From contig JABTUQ010000003.1 of assembly GCA_015075225.1 (NCBI GenBank), positions 248,001-312,000 of the forward strand: a stretch of DNA of 64,000 bases, given 5' to 3'. The notes under the pieces were generated by a model, which saw only the letters and a list, made by a program, of their open reading frames with translations, had not been told where the DNA came from and did no database searches. Source of the DNA: Burkholderiales bacterium. GTDB lineage: Bacteria; Pseudomonadota; Gammaproteobacteria; Burkholderiales; Nitrosomonadaceae. Of the stretch, positions 48,266 to 59,101 are shown one piece after another. A program made the translations under genes and the position numbers. Every line of letters starts with the position of its first letter. Position 1 is the stretch's first letter.

Positions 48266-51200
48266 ATGCCGCAACCTCTTGTGCATCTTTGTGCGACCGG
48301 ATTGAGCTGGGCGGGCCGTGGGCTCTTGCTGGGGGGGGTATTGGCTGGTTTGCTGGTTATCGCGTTACGTTACTGGCTTTTGCCTGATATCGACCATTAC
48401 CGTTCTGATATTGCGGCAGCTCTCACCCGTGTTGCCGGACAAACCATACGGATTGATGCCATTCAGGCCAACTGGGATGGGCTGCGTCCGCATTTGCTGA
48501 TGCAGGGAATCAGCGTGGCTGATCGCCAGGGCCATCCGGTGCTGACATTTCCCGCCATTGAAGGCACGGTTTCGTGGCGATCCATGCTGCGCGGTCAGCT
48601 CAATTTTCATGAAATTGTGATTGACCAGCCTGCATTACTGGCGCGCCGTGATGCAGAAGGAAATGTGCATATTGCGGGCATTGCGCTCGGTGAACATCAG
48701 CAGGACAGCGGTTTCTTTGACTGGTTGTTGCACCAGCGGCGCGTGATTGTCAGGGATGCCGCTCTTTACTGGCAAGATGATTGGCATCAGAGCCCGGTGC
48801 GCTATTTTGAATCCGTCAATCTGCATTTGCAGAATAAACGCGGCGGCAGGCGCCATTTGTTTGGCTTGCAGGCGCACTCATCCGATCCATTGTTTTCCCG
48901 GGTGGATTTGCGTGGAGATCTGACCGGCAAAGCTGTACAGGATTTGTCGGCGTGGCAGGGGCAGCTTTATGTTGCGTTGCAGGATACCGCTCTGGCAAGC
49001 TGGCCAAAATGGACAACCCTGCCGGAGGGTTTGGCATTCAGGAAAGGCAAGGGCAGTTTGCTTGCCTGGGCAGAGCTTCATGGTGGCAGTTTTACAAGAT
49101 GGGTATCGGATATCAGTCTGCGAGATGCGGCCATTCAGGCTTCACCGGGTTTGCCAGAACTGGAGATCAGCCGGTTATCTGGCCGTGGAGAATGGCGCAA
49201 ATCGGAAGAGGCCAGGGGAACGGATCAGCAATGGTTTATCCGTGATTTGCATGTTGGGCTAAAAGGTTTGCCACTGGCCGGGCCGGTAGATGGATCGTGG
49301 CGAGTGCAGCACGGTAAGGATGATGGTTTGCCAAAACACAATCTGCAGGCCACAGGGCTGAATATGGAAGTGCTGACGCAACTGGCTGCCAGTCTGCCGG
49401 TTGAGGAAAAATGGCATGCACTTTTGTCCGGGTTGTCCCCGCGCGGGACAGTCAGGCATGTGAATCTGGAGTGGCAGGGTGACTGGGCAGCACAGCCTTC
49501 TTTCCGGATCAATGCCGCTTTCAATGATCTGGCCGCGCAGTCATTTGGGGATTACCCGGCGTTCAAGGGAATGAGCGGGATTGTCGATGCCTCTGCGGCG
49601 GGCGGTTCCTTGTTTTTTTCTGCAAAACAAATGGAAATTACCCGGCCGCAGCAGCCGGAAGACACTTTTCATGTCGATGTGCTGACCGGGCGGGTGGATT
49701 GGAAAACCGCTGCTGATCGCAAGGTAACCCGGGTTGAGTTCAGTGATGTTGTCTTCAGAAGTGAATCTGGAAGTGGAAATTTGCAGGGAAGTTATGTTCT
49801 GAATCCGGATAGGCCAGGGCAGATTGATCTGACGGGGAATCTGTCGCGGGCCGATATTTCTCACCTTGGACGATACGTCACTTGGCTGGCCGGGGATGAC
49901 AGGAAGAAAAATCTGGATAAGTGGGTGTTTTCAGGTTCTTTGGCCGATGCCCGTTTTCATGTCAAGGCAGCATTGCCTGATTTTTCCGGGAACGCGGGCG
50001 CAGAACAGTTTTCCATTCGTGCTGAAACGGCCATCAGTAACGTCGGCATCAAAATAGCGGATGATTGGCCAGAGATCACGGGTGCGACAGGGCACATATC
50101 CATTCGGGAAGGAGCGCTCGATTTGTCTCTGTCAGCAGCCAGGGTTGCCGGGATTCGGCTGCAAAAGCTGGTGCTGCAATCGGATGCTCTTGATGCTGAT
50201 CGACCGGAAATCAGGATCAAAGGCGAAGCAGAAGGAGAAAGCAAGGAAATTGCGGCTTTGCTGCGGCAGGTGGATCTGGGCCAATCTGTTGGCGAATTGT
50301 TGCAACAGGCCGAATTTTCCGGAAACGGGCAATTGCAGGCAGATATGACGCTGGTTATTGGCCGGGATGAATTTGCCGTTGCCAAATTGCAGGGGCGTTA
50401 CCAGTTCATGGATAACCGGATCAATCTTGATCGCTATGTGCCTGATTTTTATCAGGTCAATGGATCACTGGTTTTTACCGGATCAGGGGTGTCGCTGGAG
50501 GGAATGAATGCCCGGTTACTGGGCGGCCCGGTTGATATTTTTTCTTCACCCTTGCCGGGCGGAGGCATACGTATTGCTGCTACAGGTCACGCCGATTTTG
50601 ATCGTTTCCGTGCGGATACGAGTGTGGCCGGTTCGGGGAATTTATCGCAACTATGGACCCAGTTTACGCGCGGCAACGGGGAATGGCAGGTGGCCGTGGA
50701 TGTTGAGCGGAATAAAGTGGGTATCGTGATTGATACCTCGCTGGAAGGGGTGGAACTTGCATTTCCGGCCCCTTTTACCAAAGCGGCGGCAGAAAAGATT
50801 CCCATGCATCTGGAGAAGGTATTTATTCTGCCGCGCGATGATCACATCCGTTTCCGTTATGGCGATATTGTGCCTGCGGAGTTTGAACGTATTCGCAAAA
50901 AAGCGCATGACTACCAGCCGGTGCGGGGGGTAGTCCATTTGGGCGGTTCCGGAGTATTGCCCCAGAGTAAAACCACCTGGATCGGTGGCTCTGTGCCGGA
51001 GCTGGAATGGGATCAATGGCGGGAATTGTTTCAGAGACATGCCAAACTGGATGTATCTATAGATCATGCCGCACGCGGAATGGACAATATCCTGACCCAG
51101 TCGATGCAGTTTGATTTGCACATTGGCCAATTTGAGTTTCTTTCCAGCTGTTTCAATGATGTTCAGCTTGCAATTAACCGGCAGGGTGAAGATTGGCTTA

Positions 51201-52186
51201 TGGATGTTTCCAGCCGAGAAATCGACGGCAAGATAGATTGGTACGCAGCCGCACCACAAAAAGTGGTGGCACGTCTGAAACGGCTAAAAATACCGGAGGA
51301 TGCGCCAGAGACTATTTTTACACCTTCCAAGCAGGAACCTCCGGGAGATTGGCCTGCTGTGGATATCGAAGCCGATGAATTGTATGTAAAGGGCGGCCGG
51401 ATGGGGCAGATGAAGCTCAGCGCTGTACAAAGGCCGGATGGCTGGCTGGTGGAAAATCTGGATATTAGGCACCCTGATAGCAGATTGACCGCCAGTGGAT
51501 TGTGGGAGAATCACAAGCCGCCTTACCGGATATATAGCCGCATCCAGCTGCAATCAAGTAATATCGGCAAGCTGTTCAAGCGTCATGGTTATCCTGGCCG
51601 TGTAGCGCGTGGCGAAGGAGTGCTGGAAGGAGAGCTTGACTGGGCTGGAAAACCATCCTTGATTGATTACCAAACTTTGTCGGGGACTCTCCAGCTGGAA
51701 GCGCAACACGGGCAGTTCACAGAATTAAAACCTGGTATCGGCAGATTACTGGGGGTTTTTGACCTGAGATCCCTGCCTCGCAGGTTGATGCTGGACTTTT
51801 ATGATGTGTTCGGGAAAGGATTTGCGTTTGATGAGCTTAATGGGCAGATCCACATCAGAAACGGCATTGCTTCAGTCGATAATCTGCATATCTCCGGGAG
51901 TGCGGCAGAGCTTGCCTTGAATGGGAATTGGGATCTGGTGAACGAAACACAAGCTCTGAATCTGAAGGTGTTTCCTTCATTTGGCCTGGCAACCCCCATT
52001 GCTGGGATTGCGGCGATGATCGCCAAGGGAAATTTGAGGGATCCTTTTGACCGGGTGTTGCTCAACGAATATGTTATAACCGGCAGCTGGAATGATCCGG
52101 TGGTTATCGGGGTGGAGGAGACGGAGGATGGGGTGGAACAACCCCGAGTTTCGCCACAGCAGCCACCGCTGCCAGTAGGGCAATAA
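48266..52186 (+). CDS. yhdP: YhdP-family AsmA-like envelope protein
   Basis: The 1306-residue protein has one N-terminal membrane segment (LLLGGVLAGLLVIALRYWLL) and a very long beta-rich periplasmic part, as in the AsmA-like YhdP proteins that bridge inner and outer membrane and help carry phospholipids outward. Family landmarks include ANWDGLRPHLLMQGISVADR, the C-terminal GQFTELKPGIGRLLGVFDLR and FATPIAGIAAMIAKG-type end. Intact over 3.9 kb. It heads a row with nitrilase and tldD, an arrangement conserved in proteobacteria. Confidence 0.92.
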   Translation: MPQPLVHLCATGLSWAGRGLLLGGVLAGLLVIALRYWLLPDIDHYRSDIAAALTRVAGQTIRIDAIQANWDGLRPHLLMQGISVADRQGHPVLTFPAIEGTVSWRSMLRGQLNFHEIVIDQPALLARRDAEGNVHIAGIALGEHQQDSGFFDWLLHQRRVIVRDAALYWQDDWHQSPVRYFESVNLHLQNKRGGRRHLFGLQAHSSDPLFSRVDLRGDLTGKAVQDLSAWQGQLYVALQDTALASWPKWTTLPEGLAFRKGKGSLLAWAELHGGSFTRWVSDISLRDAAIQASPGLPELEISRLSGRGEWRKSEEARGTDQQWFIRDLHVGLKGLPLAGPVDGSWRVQHGKDDGLPKHNLQATGLNMEVLTQLAASLPVEEKWHALLSGLSPRGTVRHVNLEWQGDWAAQPSFRINAAFNDLAAQSFGDYPAFKGMSGIVDASAAGGSLFFSAKQMEITRPQQPEDTFHVDVLTGRVDWKTAADRKVTRVEFSDVVFRSESGSGNLQGSYVLNPDRPGQIDLTGNLSRADISHLGRYVTWLAGDDRKKNLDKWVFSGSLADARFHVKAALPDFSGNAGAEQFSIRAETAISNVGIKIADDWPEITGATGHISIREGALDLSLSAARVAGIRLQKLVLQSDALDADRPEIRIKGEAEGESKEIAALLRQVDLGQSVGELLQQAEFSGNGQLQADMTLVIGRDEFAVAKLQGRYQFMDNRINLDRYVPDFYQVNGSLVFTGSGVSLEGMNARLLGGPVDIFSSPLPGGGIRIAATGHADFDRFRADTSVAGSGNLSQLWTQFTRGNGEWQVAVDVERNKVGIVIDTSLEGVELAFPAPFTKAAAEKIPMHLEKVFILPRDDHIRFRYGDIVPAEFERIRKKAHDYQPVRGVVHLGGSGVLPQSKTTWIGGSVPELEWDQWRELFQRHAKLDVSIDHAARGMDNILTQSMQFDLHIGQFEFLSSCFNDVQLAINRQGEDWLMDVSSREIDGKIDWYAAAPQKVVARLKRLKIPEDAPETIFTPSKQEPPGDWPAVDIEADELYVKGGRMGQMKLSAVQRPDGWLVENLDIRHPDSRLTASGLWENHKPPYRIYSRIQLQSSNIGKLFKRHGYPGRVARGEGVLEGELDWAGKPSLIDYQTLSGTLQLEAQHGQFTELKPGIGRLLGVFDLRSLPRRLMLDFYDVFGKGFAFDELNGQIHIRNGIASVDNLHISGSAAELALNGNWDLVNETQALNLKVFPSFGLATPIAGIAAMIAKGNLRDPFDRVLLNEYVITGSWNDPVVIGVEETEDGVEQPRVSPQQPPLPVGQ

Positions 52187-52382
52187 ATTTCGCCCAGATT
52201 TTTAACTGCGACACTGGCCTGTAATAGAAGCCAATTATTATAACGATAGCGGAGAGAAGGAAAAAGGCATCTCCGCATTGAGATTAATCCAGAGGAAGGA
52301 AAGCTGAATATGAACGGCTTGATGAAATGGTTGCGGGCGGCGCTCGCGTTGGTGGAAACCAAATATAAAAAGGGAGGGAATC

Positions 52383-53246
52383 ATGTCAACTGATACCAGT
52401 ATTGATCAGGTCACCCGTTCCGGATCGGGGGATCATGACAAGGTAAGGGTGGCGGCTGTGCAAATGGCTTCCGGTCCCAGTGTATCTGCCAATCTTGAGG
52501 AGGCATTTCGCCTGATCGAGGAGGCGGCGGCAAAACAGGCCAAGCTGGTGGTTTTGCCGGAATATTTCTGTATCATGGGGATGAAGGATACGGATAAGCT
52601 CGCAGTGCGCGAAAATCCCGGTGAGGGGGAAGTGCAGAATTTTCTGAGTGAAACCGCCAGGCGTTTTGGTATCTGGCTGGTGGGGGGGTCGGTTCCTCTG
52701 GTTTCACCAGTATCGAACAAGGTCTACAACAGCTGTCTGGTATATGACGAACATGGCCGGCAGGCTGCGCGGTATGACAAGATTCATTTGTTTGGATTGT
52801 CGCTTGGTAACGAGAATTTTGCCGAAGAAAGGACCATTGACGCAGGTAACCGGGTGGTCGCTCTTGATTCTCCGTTTGGACGTATGGGATTGTCTATTTG
52901 CTACGATCTGCGCTTCCCCGAGCTTTACCGTATGATGGGCAAGGTGGATATTATCCTGGCACCTTCGGCGTTCACTGCTATTACTGGCAAGGCGCACTGG
53001 GAAACACTGATTCGTGCGCGTGCCATCGAGAATCAGGCTTATCTGGTCGCCCCGGCTCAGGGAGGATTCCATGTAAACGGGCGCGAAACCAATGGTGACA
53101 GCATGATCGTCGATCCATGGGGTGTGGTGATTGACCGTCTTCCACGTGGCTCTGGGGTGGTGGTGGCTGATATTGATCGTGTATATCAATCAAGTGTGCG
53201 GGCGAGTTTGCCAGCCCTGGAGCACCGTTGCCTGTTGGCCTGCTGA
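52383..53246 (+). CDS. Carbon-nitrogen hydrolase (nitrilase superfamily, Nit-like)
   Basis: A 287-residue amidase with the catalytic triad Glu60 (LVVLPEYF), Lys133 (YDKIHLFG) and Cys173 (LSICYDLRFPELYR). Nit-type enzymes of this context hydrolyse small amides, probably deaminated glutathione, as damage repair. It lies 196 bases after yhdP and 98 bases before tldD. The frame begins with a polar 20-residue extension before the RVAAVQMAS strand. Confidence 0.9.
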   Translation: MSTDTSIDQVTRSGSGDHDKVRVAAVQMASGPSVSANLEEAFRLIEEAAAKQAKLVVLPEYFCIMGMKDTDKLAVRENPGEGEVQNFLSETARRFGIWLVGGSVPLVSPVSNKVYNSCLVYDEHGRQAARYDKIHLFGLSLGNENFAEERTIDAGNRVVALDSPFGRMGLSICYDLRFPELYRMMGKVDIILAPSAFTAITGKAHWETLIRARAIENQAYLVAPAQGGFHVNGRETNGDSMIVDPWGVVIDRLPRGSGVVVADIDRVYQSSVRASLPALEHRCLLAC

Positions 53247-53280
53247 AAAATTTCCCACCGGTACTTTTTCTGCAATCCTT

Positions 53281-53312
53281 CCGCTGCTGCCGGGTGTGGC
53301 AGCGGTTTGTTT
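53281..53312 (+). terminator. Possible weak terminator between nitrilase and tldD
   Basis: Stem CCGCTGC/GCAGCGG with an 11-base loop, followed by TTTGTTT. The T tract is interrupted, so it may only attenuate. Confidence 0.45.
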
Positions 53313-53344
53313 GCTAATCCTTTTTTACTAAATGTGTTTCTGAA

Positions 53345-54796
53345 ATGATGGATTCATTTGCGATTGCCAATCAATGTCTGTTGGCTCCTTACGAGCTGAA
53401 TGCTGGCAGACTGCAGGATGTGTTTGGTCACATTCTTTCCCATCAAATTGATTATGCAGATATTTATTTCCAGTATAGCCGTTCGGAAGGATGGGTGCTG
53501 GAAGAGGGTATCGTCAAATCAGGCAGTTTCAGTATTGATCAGGGTGTTGGTGTACGTGCAATCAGCGGTGAAAAAACTGCTTTTGCCTACTCGGACGATA
53601 TCAGCAGCCAGGCTCTGATTTCTGCGGCTCGCGCGACGCGTGCAATTGCTGCCCAGGGTGGCGGAACACAAACCCGGATAGCCGGGCTATCAGGAAGTGC
53701 TGCGAGGCATGCACTGTATTATCCTTCCCTGGATCCCATAGCGCTTTGCAAGGACGCTGACAAAATCGGAATGCTTGAACGGCTGGAGGGATTTGCGCGC
53801 GCTTTGGATAAGCGGGTGATTCAGGTCATGGCTTCGCTGGCGGGAGAGTATGAGGTTGTTATGGTTGCGCGCAGTGATGGTCTGCTTGCAGCCGATGTTC
53901 GACCGCTGGTGCGTGTGTCATTGCAAGTCATTGTTGAGGAAAATGGCCGGCGGGAACAGGGGGTGGCCGGTGGTGGTGGTCGGTTTGATTACGCCTATTT
54001 TACTGATGATGTATTGCAGGATTATGCACACAAGGCTGTGCATCAGGCATTAACGAATCTGGTGGCAAAACCGGCTCCGGCAGGGAGTATGACCGTTGTA
54101 CTGGGAAGTGGTTGGCCAGGCATTTTGCTGCATGAAGCGATTGGCCATGGTCTTGAGGCTGATTTCAACCGCAAGGGAAGCTCAGCTTTCTCCGGCCGGA
54201 TCGGTGAACGGGTGGCTGCGCCGGGGGTAACAGTGGTGGATGATGGAACAATACCCGATCGTCGCGGATCACTGAATATTGATGATGAAGGCAATCCGGC
54301 GCAGTGTACTACCTTGATCGAGGACGGTATTCTCAAGGGCTATTTGCAGGATAATCTGAATGCGCGGCTAATGGATCAACCAGTCACAGGTAACGGTCGG
54401 CGTGAATCGTTTGCTCATATTCCCATGCCGCGCATGACCAATACCTGCATGCTGAATGGCGATAAGGAGCCGGAAGAAATCATTGCATCTGTCAAGCATG
54501 GTTTGTACGCGGTCAATTTTGGTGGCGGACAGGTGGATATCACCAGCGGCAAGTTTGTCTTTTCTGCTGCCGAAGCTTACATGATCGAGAACGGCAAGAT
54601 TACTTATCCGGTGAAAGGGGCGACACTGATTGGCAACGGGCCAGATGTGCTGACCCGAGTATCCATGATTGGCAATGATCTGGCCCTGGATCCGGGTGTT
54701 GGTACCTGCGGCAAGGAAGGGCAGAGTGTGCCGGTGGGCGTCGGGCAGCCAACATTGCGTATTGATGGATTAACGGTTGGTGGTACGAACGGCTAA
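53345..54796 (+). CDS. tldD: Metalloprotease TldD
   Basis: The 483-residue protein has the zinc motif [11 protein letters not shown] (His263, Glu264, His268) and the family segments [37 protein letters not shown] and [21 protein letters not shown] C-terminus. TldD with TldE forms a protease that trims unfolded peptides, including modified antibiotics. tldE is not in the window. Frame intact. Confidence 0.95.
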   Translation: MMDSFAIANQCLLAPYELNAGRLQDVFGHILSHQIDYADIYFQYSRSEGWVLEEGIVKSGSFSIDQGVGVRAISGEKTAFAYSDDISSQALISAARATRAIAAQGGGTQTRIAGLSGSAARHALYYPSLDPIALCKDADKIGMLERLEGFARALDKRVIQVMASLAGEYEVVMVARSDGLLAADVRPLVRVSLQVIVEENGRREQGVAGGGGRFDYAYFTDDVLQDYAHKAVHQALTNLVAKPAPAGSMTVVLGSGWPGILLHEAIGHGLEADFNRKGSSAFSGRIGERVAAPGVTVVDDGTIPDRRGSLNIDDEGNPAQCTTLIEDGILKGYLQDNLNARLMDQPVTGNGRRESFAHIPMPRMTNTCMLNGDKEPEEIIASVKHGLYAVNFGGGQVDITSGKFVFSAAEAYMIENGKITYPVKGATLIGNGPDVLTRVSMIGNDLALDPGVGTCGKEGQSVPVGVGQPTLRIDGLTVGGTNG

Positions 54797-55108
54797 TTTT
54801 CTGGATCAGAACATTGTCAATAGGGATTGGCGAGATATTTGCAGGAAGTAAATATATAATCCTAGTAACATATAGCGAGAGTTGTTCGCTTTATATCTTT
54901 CATTCCACGCTGGTGATTAACCTGTTTCGAGAGTACTTTCCTGGTAAGGCGGTAATCTCGATATTTTTATTTGTTTGTGCGCCGGAATGCTTGGCTAGAC
55001 GTGTTTTGAAGTGTTTGATGTTTTTGTAATCGGTAATCGATACAAGGCAAATATTAGTTTTAATGACAAGATGAAGAAAAATTATTTTGAATCCGGGGAT
55101 TCTCTGTT
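54797..55108. other. Leader region upstream of ilvB, no clear gene
   Basis: 312 bases, AT-rich. A TTG-started 71-codon frame (54814-55029) lacks a ribosome binding site. No convincing attenuator or T-box pairing was found. The ilvB promoter presumably lies here. Confidence 0.4.
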
Positions 55109-56812
55109 ATGAGTACCGAGTTGACGGGTGCTGAGATCACGATACGTTGTTTGCAGGAAGAAGGAGTAAGCCATATTTTTGGCTATCCCGGCGGGGCTGT
55201 ATTGTTCCTGTACGATGAATTGTTCAAGCAGGACAAAGTAAAGCATGTGCTGGTTCGTCACGAACAGGCTGCTCTCCATGCGGCAGATGGTTATGCGCGC
55301 TCCAGTAATAAAGTGGGCGTGGCATTGGTGACATCAGGCCCGGGTGTCACCAATGCCGTAACGGGTATTGCCACAGCTTACATGGATTCCATTCCGATGG
55401 TGATTATTAGTGGGCAAGTGCCCACGGCCGCCATTGGCCAGGATGCGTTCCAGGAAGTGGATACGGTGGGAATTACACGTCCCTGCGTCAAACATAACTT
55501 TCTGGTCAAGGATATATCGGAGCTGGCTGTTACGATCAAAAAAGCTTTTTATATTGCTTCGACAGGTCGCCCGGGGCCGGTACTGGTGGATATACCCAAG
55601 GATGTTACCCAGCAAAAAGCGATATTCCATTACCCTGACAGTGTTTCACTGCGTTCCTATTCGCCGGTGGTAAGTGGTGATATTCATCAGATCGATAAGG
55701 CAGTCCAGATGATTCTGGAGGCCAAGCGGCCCATGGTTTATTCGGGTGGGGGCGTCATTCTGGACGATGCAGCACCGGAATTGACCGAACTTGTGCGGAT
55801 GCTGAATTTTCCCTGTACCAGCACATTGATGGGTCTGGGGGGGTATCCGGCAACGGATCGCCAGTTTGTCGGGATGCTGGGCATGCATGGCACCTATGAA
55901 GCCAATATGGCGATGCAATACTGCGATGTGCTAATTGCGATAGGCGCGCGTTTTGATGATCGTGTTATTGGTAATCCCAAGCATTTTTATAGCGAAGAAC
56001 GGAAGATTATTCATATCGATATTGATCCATCATCAATTTCCAAGCGTGTAAAGGTGGATGTGCCCATTGTCGGTAGCGTATCTGCTGTATTAAAAGACCT
56101 GATCATATTGTTCAAGGCTAATAAGGAAAAAGTCGAGGCTCATGCTTTGCAGAAATGGTGGGAGCAGATCGAGTTGTGGCGGGCGCGTGACTGTCTGAAA
56201 TACGATCGCTCAGCCAGTGTTATCAAGCCGCAGCTGGTAGTGGAAAAATTGTATGAAATAACCGGTGGAGACGCATTCATCACATCTGATGTTGGCCAGC
56301 ACCAGATGTGGGCCGCACAATTTTACAAATTTGATAAACCACGTCGCTGGGTGAACTCAGGTGGTTTGGGTACGATGGGATTTGGTTTGCCTTCTGCAAT
56401 GGGTGTGCAGATGGCCAATCCTGGCAGCACAGTGGCCTGTATTACGGGTGAAGCAAGTATCCAGATGTGCATTCAGGAATTATCTACCTGTAAGCAATAT
56501 CATCTGCCCATCAAGATCATTAACCTGAATAACCGCTATATGGGGATGGTGCGCCAATGGCAGGAATTTTTTCACGGTAATCGTTATGCGGAATCCTACA
56601 TGGATGCATTGCCTGATTTTGTCAAACTGGCGGAAAGTTACGGACATGTCGGGATGCGGATTGATAAGCCTGAAGATATTGATGGGGCTCTGAGAGAGGC
56701 TTTCAAACTGGATAAGCAGCTGGTATTCATGGATTTCATTACGGACCAAACCGAGAATGTATTCCCCATGGTGCCGGGTGGAAAAGGGTTGTCTGAAATG
56801 ATTCTGGTATAA
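55109..56812 (+). CDS. ilvB: Acetolactate synthase large subunit
   Basis: The 567-residue thiamine diphosphate enzyme makes acetolactate or acetohydroxybutyrate, the first common step of valine, leucine and isoleucine synthesis. Seen are the catalytic Glu in VRHEQAALHAADGYAR, GPGVTNAVTGIATAYMDSIP, the middle domain DARFDDRVIGNP-type motif and the cofactor stretch GEASIQMCIQELSTC...NLNNRYMGMVRQWQ. The small subunit follows 4 bases later. Intact. Confidence 0.95.
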   Translation: MSTELTGAEITIRCLQEEGVSHIFGYPGGAVLFLYDELFKQDKVKHVLVRHEQAALHAADGYARSSNKVGVALVTSGPGVTNAVTGIATAYMDSIPMVIISGQVPTAAIGQDAFQEVDTVGITRPCVKHNFLVKDISELAVTIKKAFYIASTGRPGPVLVDIPKDVTQQKAIFHYPDSVSLRSYSPVVSGDIHQIDKAVQMILEAKRPMVYSGGGVILDDAAPELTELVRMLNFPCTSTLMGLGGYPATDRQFVGMLGMHGTYEANMAMQYCDVLIAIGARFDDRVIGNPKHFYSEERKIIHIDIDPSSISKRVKVDVPIVGSVSAVLKDLIILFKANKEKVEAHALQKWWEQIELWRARDCLKYDRSASVIKPQLVVEKLYEITGGDAFITSDVGQHQMWAAQFYKFDKPRRWVNSGGLGTMGFGLPSAMGVQMANPGSTVACITGEASIQMCIQELSTCKQYHLPIKIINLNNRYMGMVRQWQEFFHGNRYAESYMDALPDFVKLAESYGHVGMRIDKPEDIDGALREAFKLDKQLVFMDFITDQTENVFPMVPGGKGLSEMILV

Positions 56813-56816
56813 CAGC

Positions 56817-57311
56817 ATGCGACATATTATTTCTTTGTTAATGGAAAATGAGGCTGGAGCCTTATCGCGAGTAGCAGGTCTGTTTTCTGCCCGTGGCTAC
56901 AATATTGAATCTCTTTCGGTAGCTCCCACCGAGGATCCGACATTGTCGCGCATGACGCTGGTTACCAATGGACCAGACGAAGTCGTCGAACAAATTACCA
57001 AACAACTCAACAAATTGATTGAGGTGGTCAAACTACTTGATTTAAGTAGCGAGGGTTATGTTGAGCGTGAGCTTATGCTGGTGAAGGTAAGAGCGGTAGG
57101 TGGCCAGGATCGCGAGGAAATAAAGCGGCTGGTCGATATCTTCCGTGGAAATATCATTGACGTTACCGACAAAATCTACACAGTCGAGCTTACTGGAACC
57201 CGGTCAAAACTGGATGGATTTTTGCAAGCAATGGATCGCAACCTGATTCTGGAAATAGCCAGGACAGGTGTTTCGGGCCTCAGTCGTGGGGAACGGATTT
57301 TAAAATTGTGA
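56817..57311 (+). CDS. ilvH: Acetolactate synthase small (regulatory) subunit
   Basis: A 164-residue subunit with an N-terminal ACT domain (HIISLLMENEAGALSRVAGL FSARGYNIESLSVAPTED) and a C-terminal domain VRAVGGQDREEIKRLVDIFR. It gives activity and valine feedback control to IlvB. Immediately downstream of ilvB; two hairpins separate it from ilvC. Confidence 0.95.
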   Translation: MRHIISLLMENEAGALSRVAGLFSARGYNIESLSVAPTEDPTLSRMTLVTNGPDEVVEQITKQLNKLIEVVKLLDLSSEGYVERELMLVKVRAVGGQDREEIKRLVDIFRGNIIDVTDKIYTVELTGTRSKLDGFLQAMDRNLILEIARTGVSGLSRGERILKL

Positions 57312-57317
57312 ATTTTT

Positions 57318-57373
57318 ACCGGAATCTGGTGATGGATTCCGGTTTCATCAATAAACCACATCCGTTGATGTGG
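57318..57373 (+). promoter_or_regulatory. Two perfect hairpins between ilvH and ilvC
   Basis: Hairpin 1: ACCGGAATC (57318-57326) with GATTCCGGT (57335-57343). Hairpin 2: CCACATC (57356-57362) with GATGTGG (57367-57373). Neither is followed by a T run, so they may stabilise or process the mRNA rather than end it. Confidence 0.5.
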
Positions 57374-57377
57374 CTGA

Positions 57378-58418
<1,041 letters not shown>

Positions 58419-58422
58419 ACGT

Positions 58423-59073
58423 ATGTCGAATTCTTATTATCCACATCCGATCATTGCCCGCGAAGGATGGCCTTTTATTGCTGGCATATTTGCTGTGGCT
58501 CTGCTGGTGCAGCTTATGGCTGGCTGGTTATGGGCATCGCCATTCTGGCTGATAGCCCTATTCATCTTGCAATTCTTCCGGGATCCTCCAAGGGTTATCC
58601 CTGATCTTGCCGGGGTTGTGCTCGCTCCGGCAGATGGGAGAATCGTTGCTGTGGATAAAGTTCAGGATCCTTATCTGATGCGCGAAGCACTGAAAGTCAG
58701 TGTTTTTATGAATGTTTTCAACGTGCATTCAAATCGTAGCCCGGTGGATGGAGAGATACGTAATCAATGGTATTTTCCTGGGAATTTCCTGAATGCAAGC
58801 TTGTCCAAGGCTTCCCTTGAGAATGAACGTAACGCGCTATGGATTCAAACCGATAAAGGGCAGAATGTGACCTGTGTACAGATCGCCGGTCTTGTTGCAA
58901 AGCGGATTGTTTGTCATGTTCACCCGGGGGAGCACCTTGCCTGCGGGCAGCGTTTTGGTTTTATCCGTTTTGGTTCACGCGTGGACGTGTAACTACCTGT
59001 GGGAACCAAGATCAATGTCAGACTAGGTGATAAGGTGCGTGCAACCGAGACCGTTCTGGCCGAATTTAGCTGA
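58423..59073 (+). pseudogene. psd: Phosphatidylserine decarboxylase with a premature stop after the processing site
   Basis: The 216-codon frame has two N-terminal membrane segments (residues 17-50), [49 protein letters not shown] and the Gly184-Ser185 pair (RFGSRVDV) where these proenzymes are expected to cut themselves, turning Ser into the catalytic pyruvoyl group. At codon 190 a TAA (58990-58992) replaces an expected aromatic residue; the same frame then runs on for 26 clean codons, LPVGTKINVRLGDKV to TVLAEFS, up to TGA at 59071. As read, the alpha chain would be only five residues long. psd is the last step of phosphatidylethanolamine synthesis after pssA, which follows. Confidence 0.85.
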
Positions 59074-59101
59074 AAATTTCCAGCTGACATCCATCTTATT
59101 T

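Noticed and set aside
54814..55029. A possible ilv leader peptide with Ile, Leu and Val codons
   Set aside because: TTG start, no ribosome binding site, no run of regulatory codons and no terminator/antiterminator pairing.
58990..58998. TAA-CTA in psd as a programmed readthrough signal
   Set aside because: A following CTA is known to favour leakiness in some systems, but nothing else supports programming; a mutation or base error is simpler.
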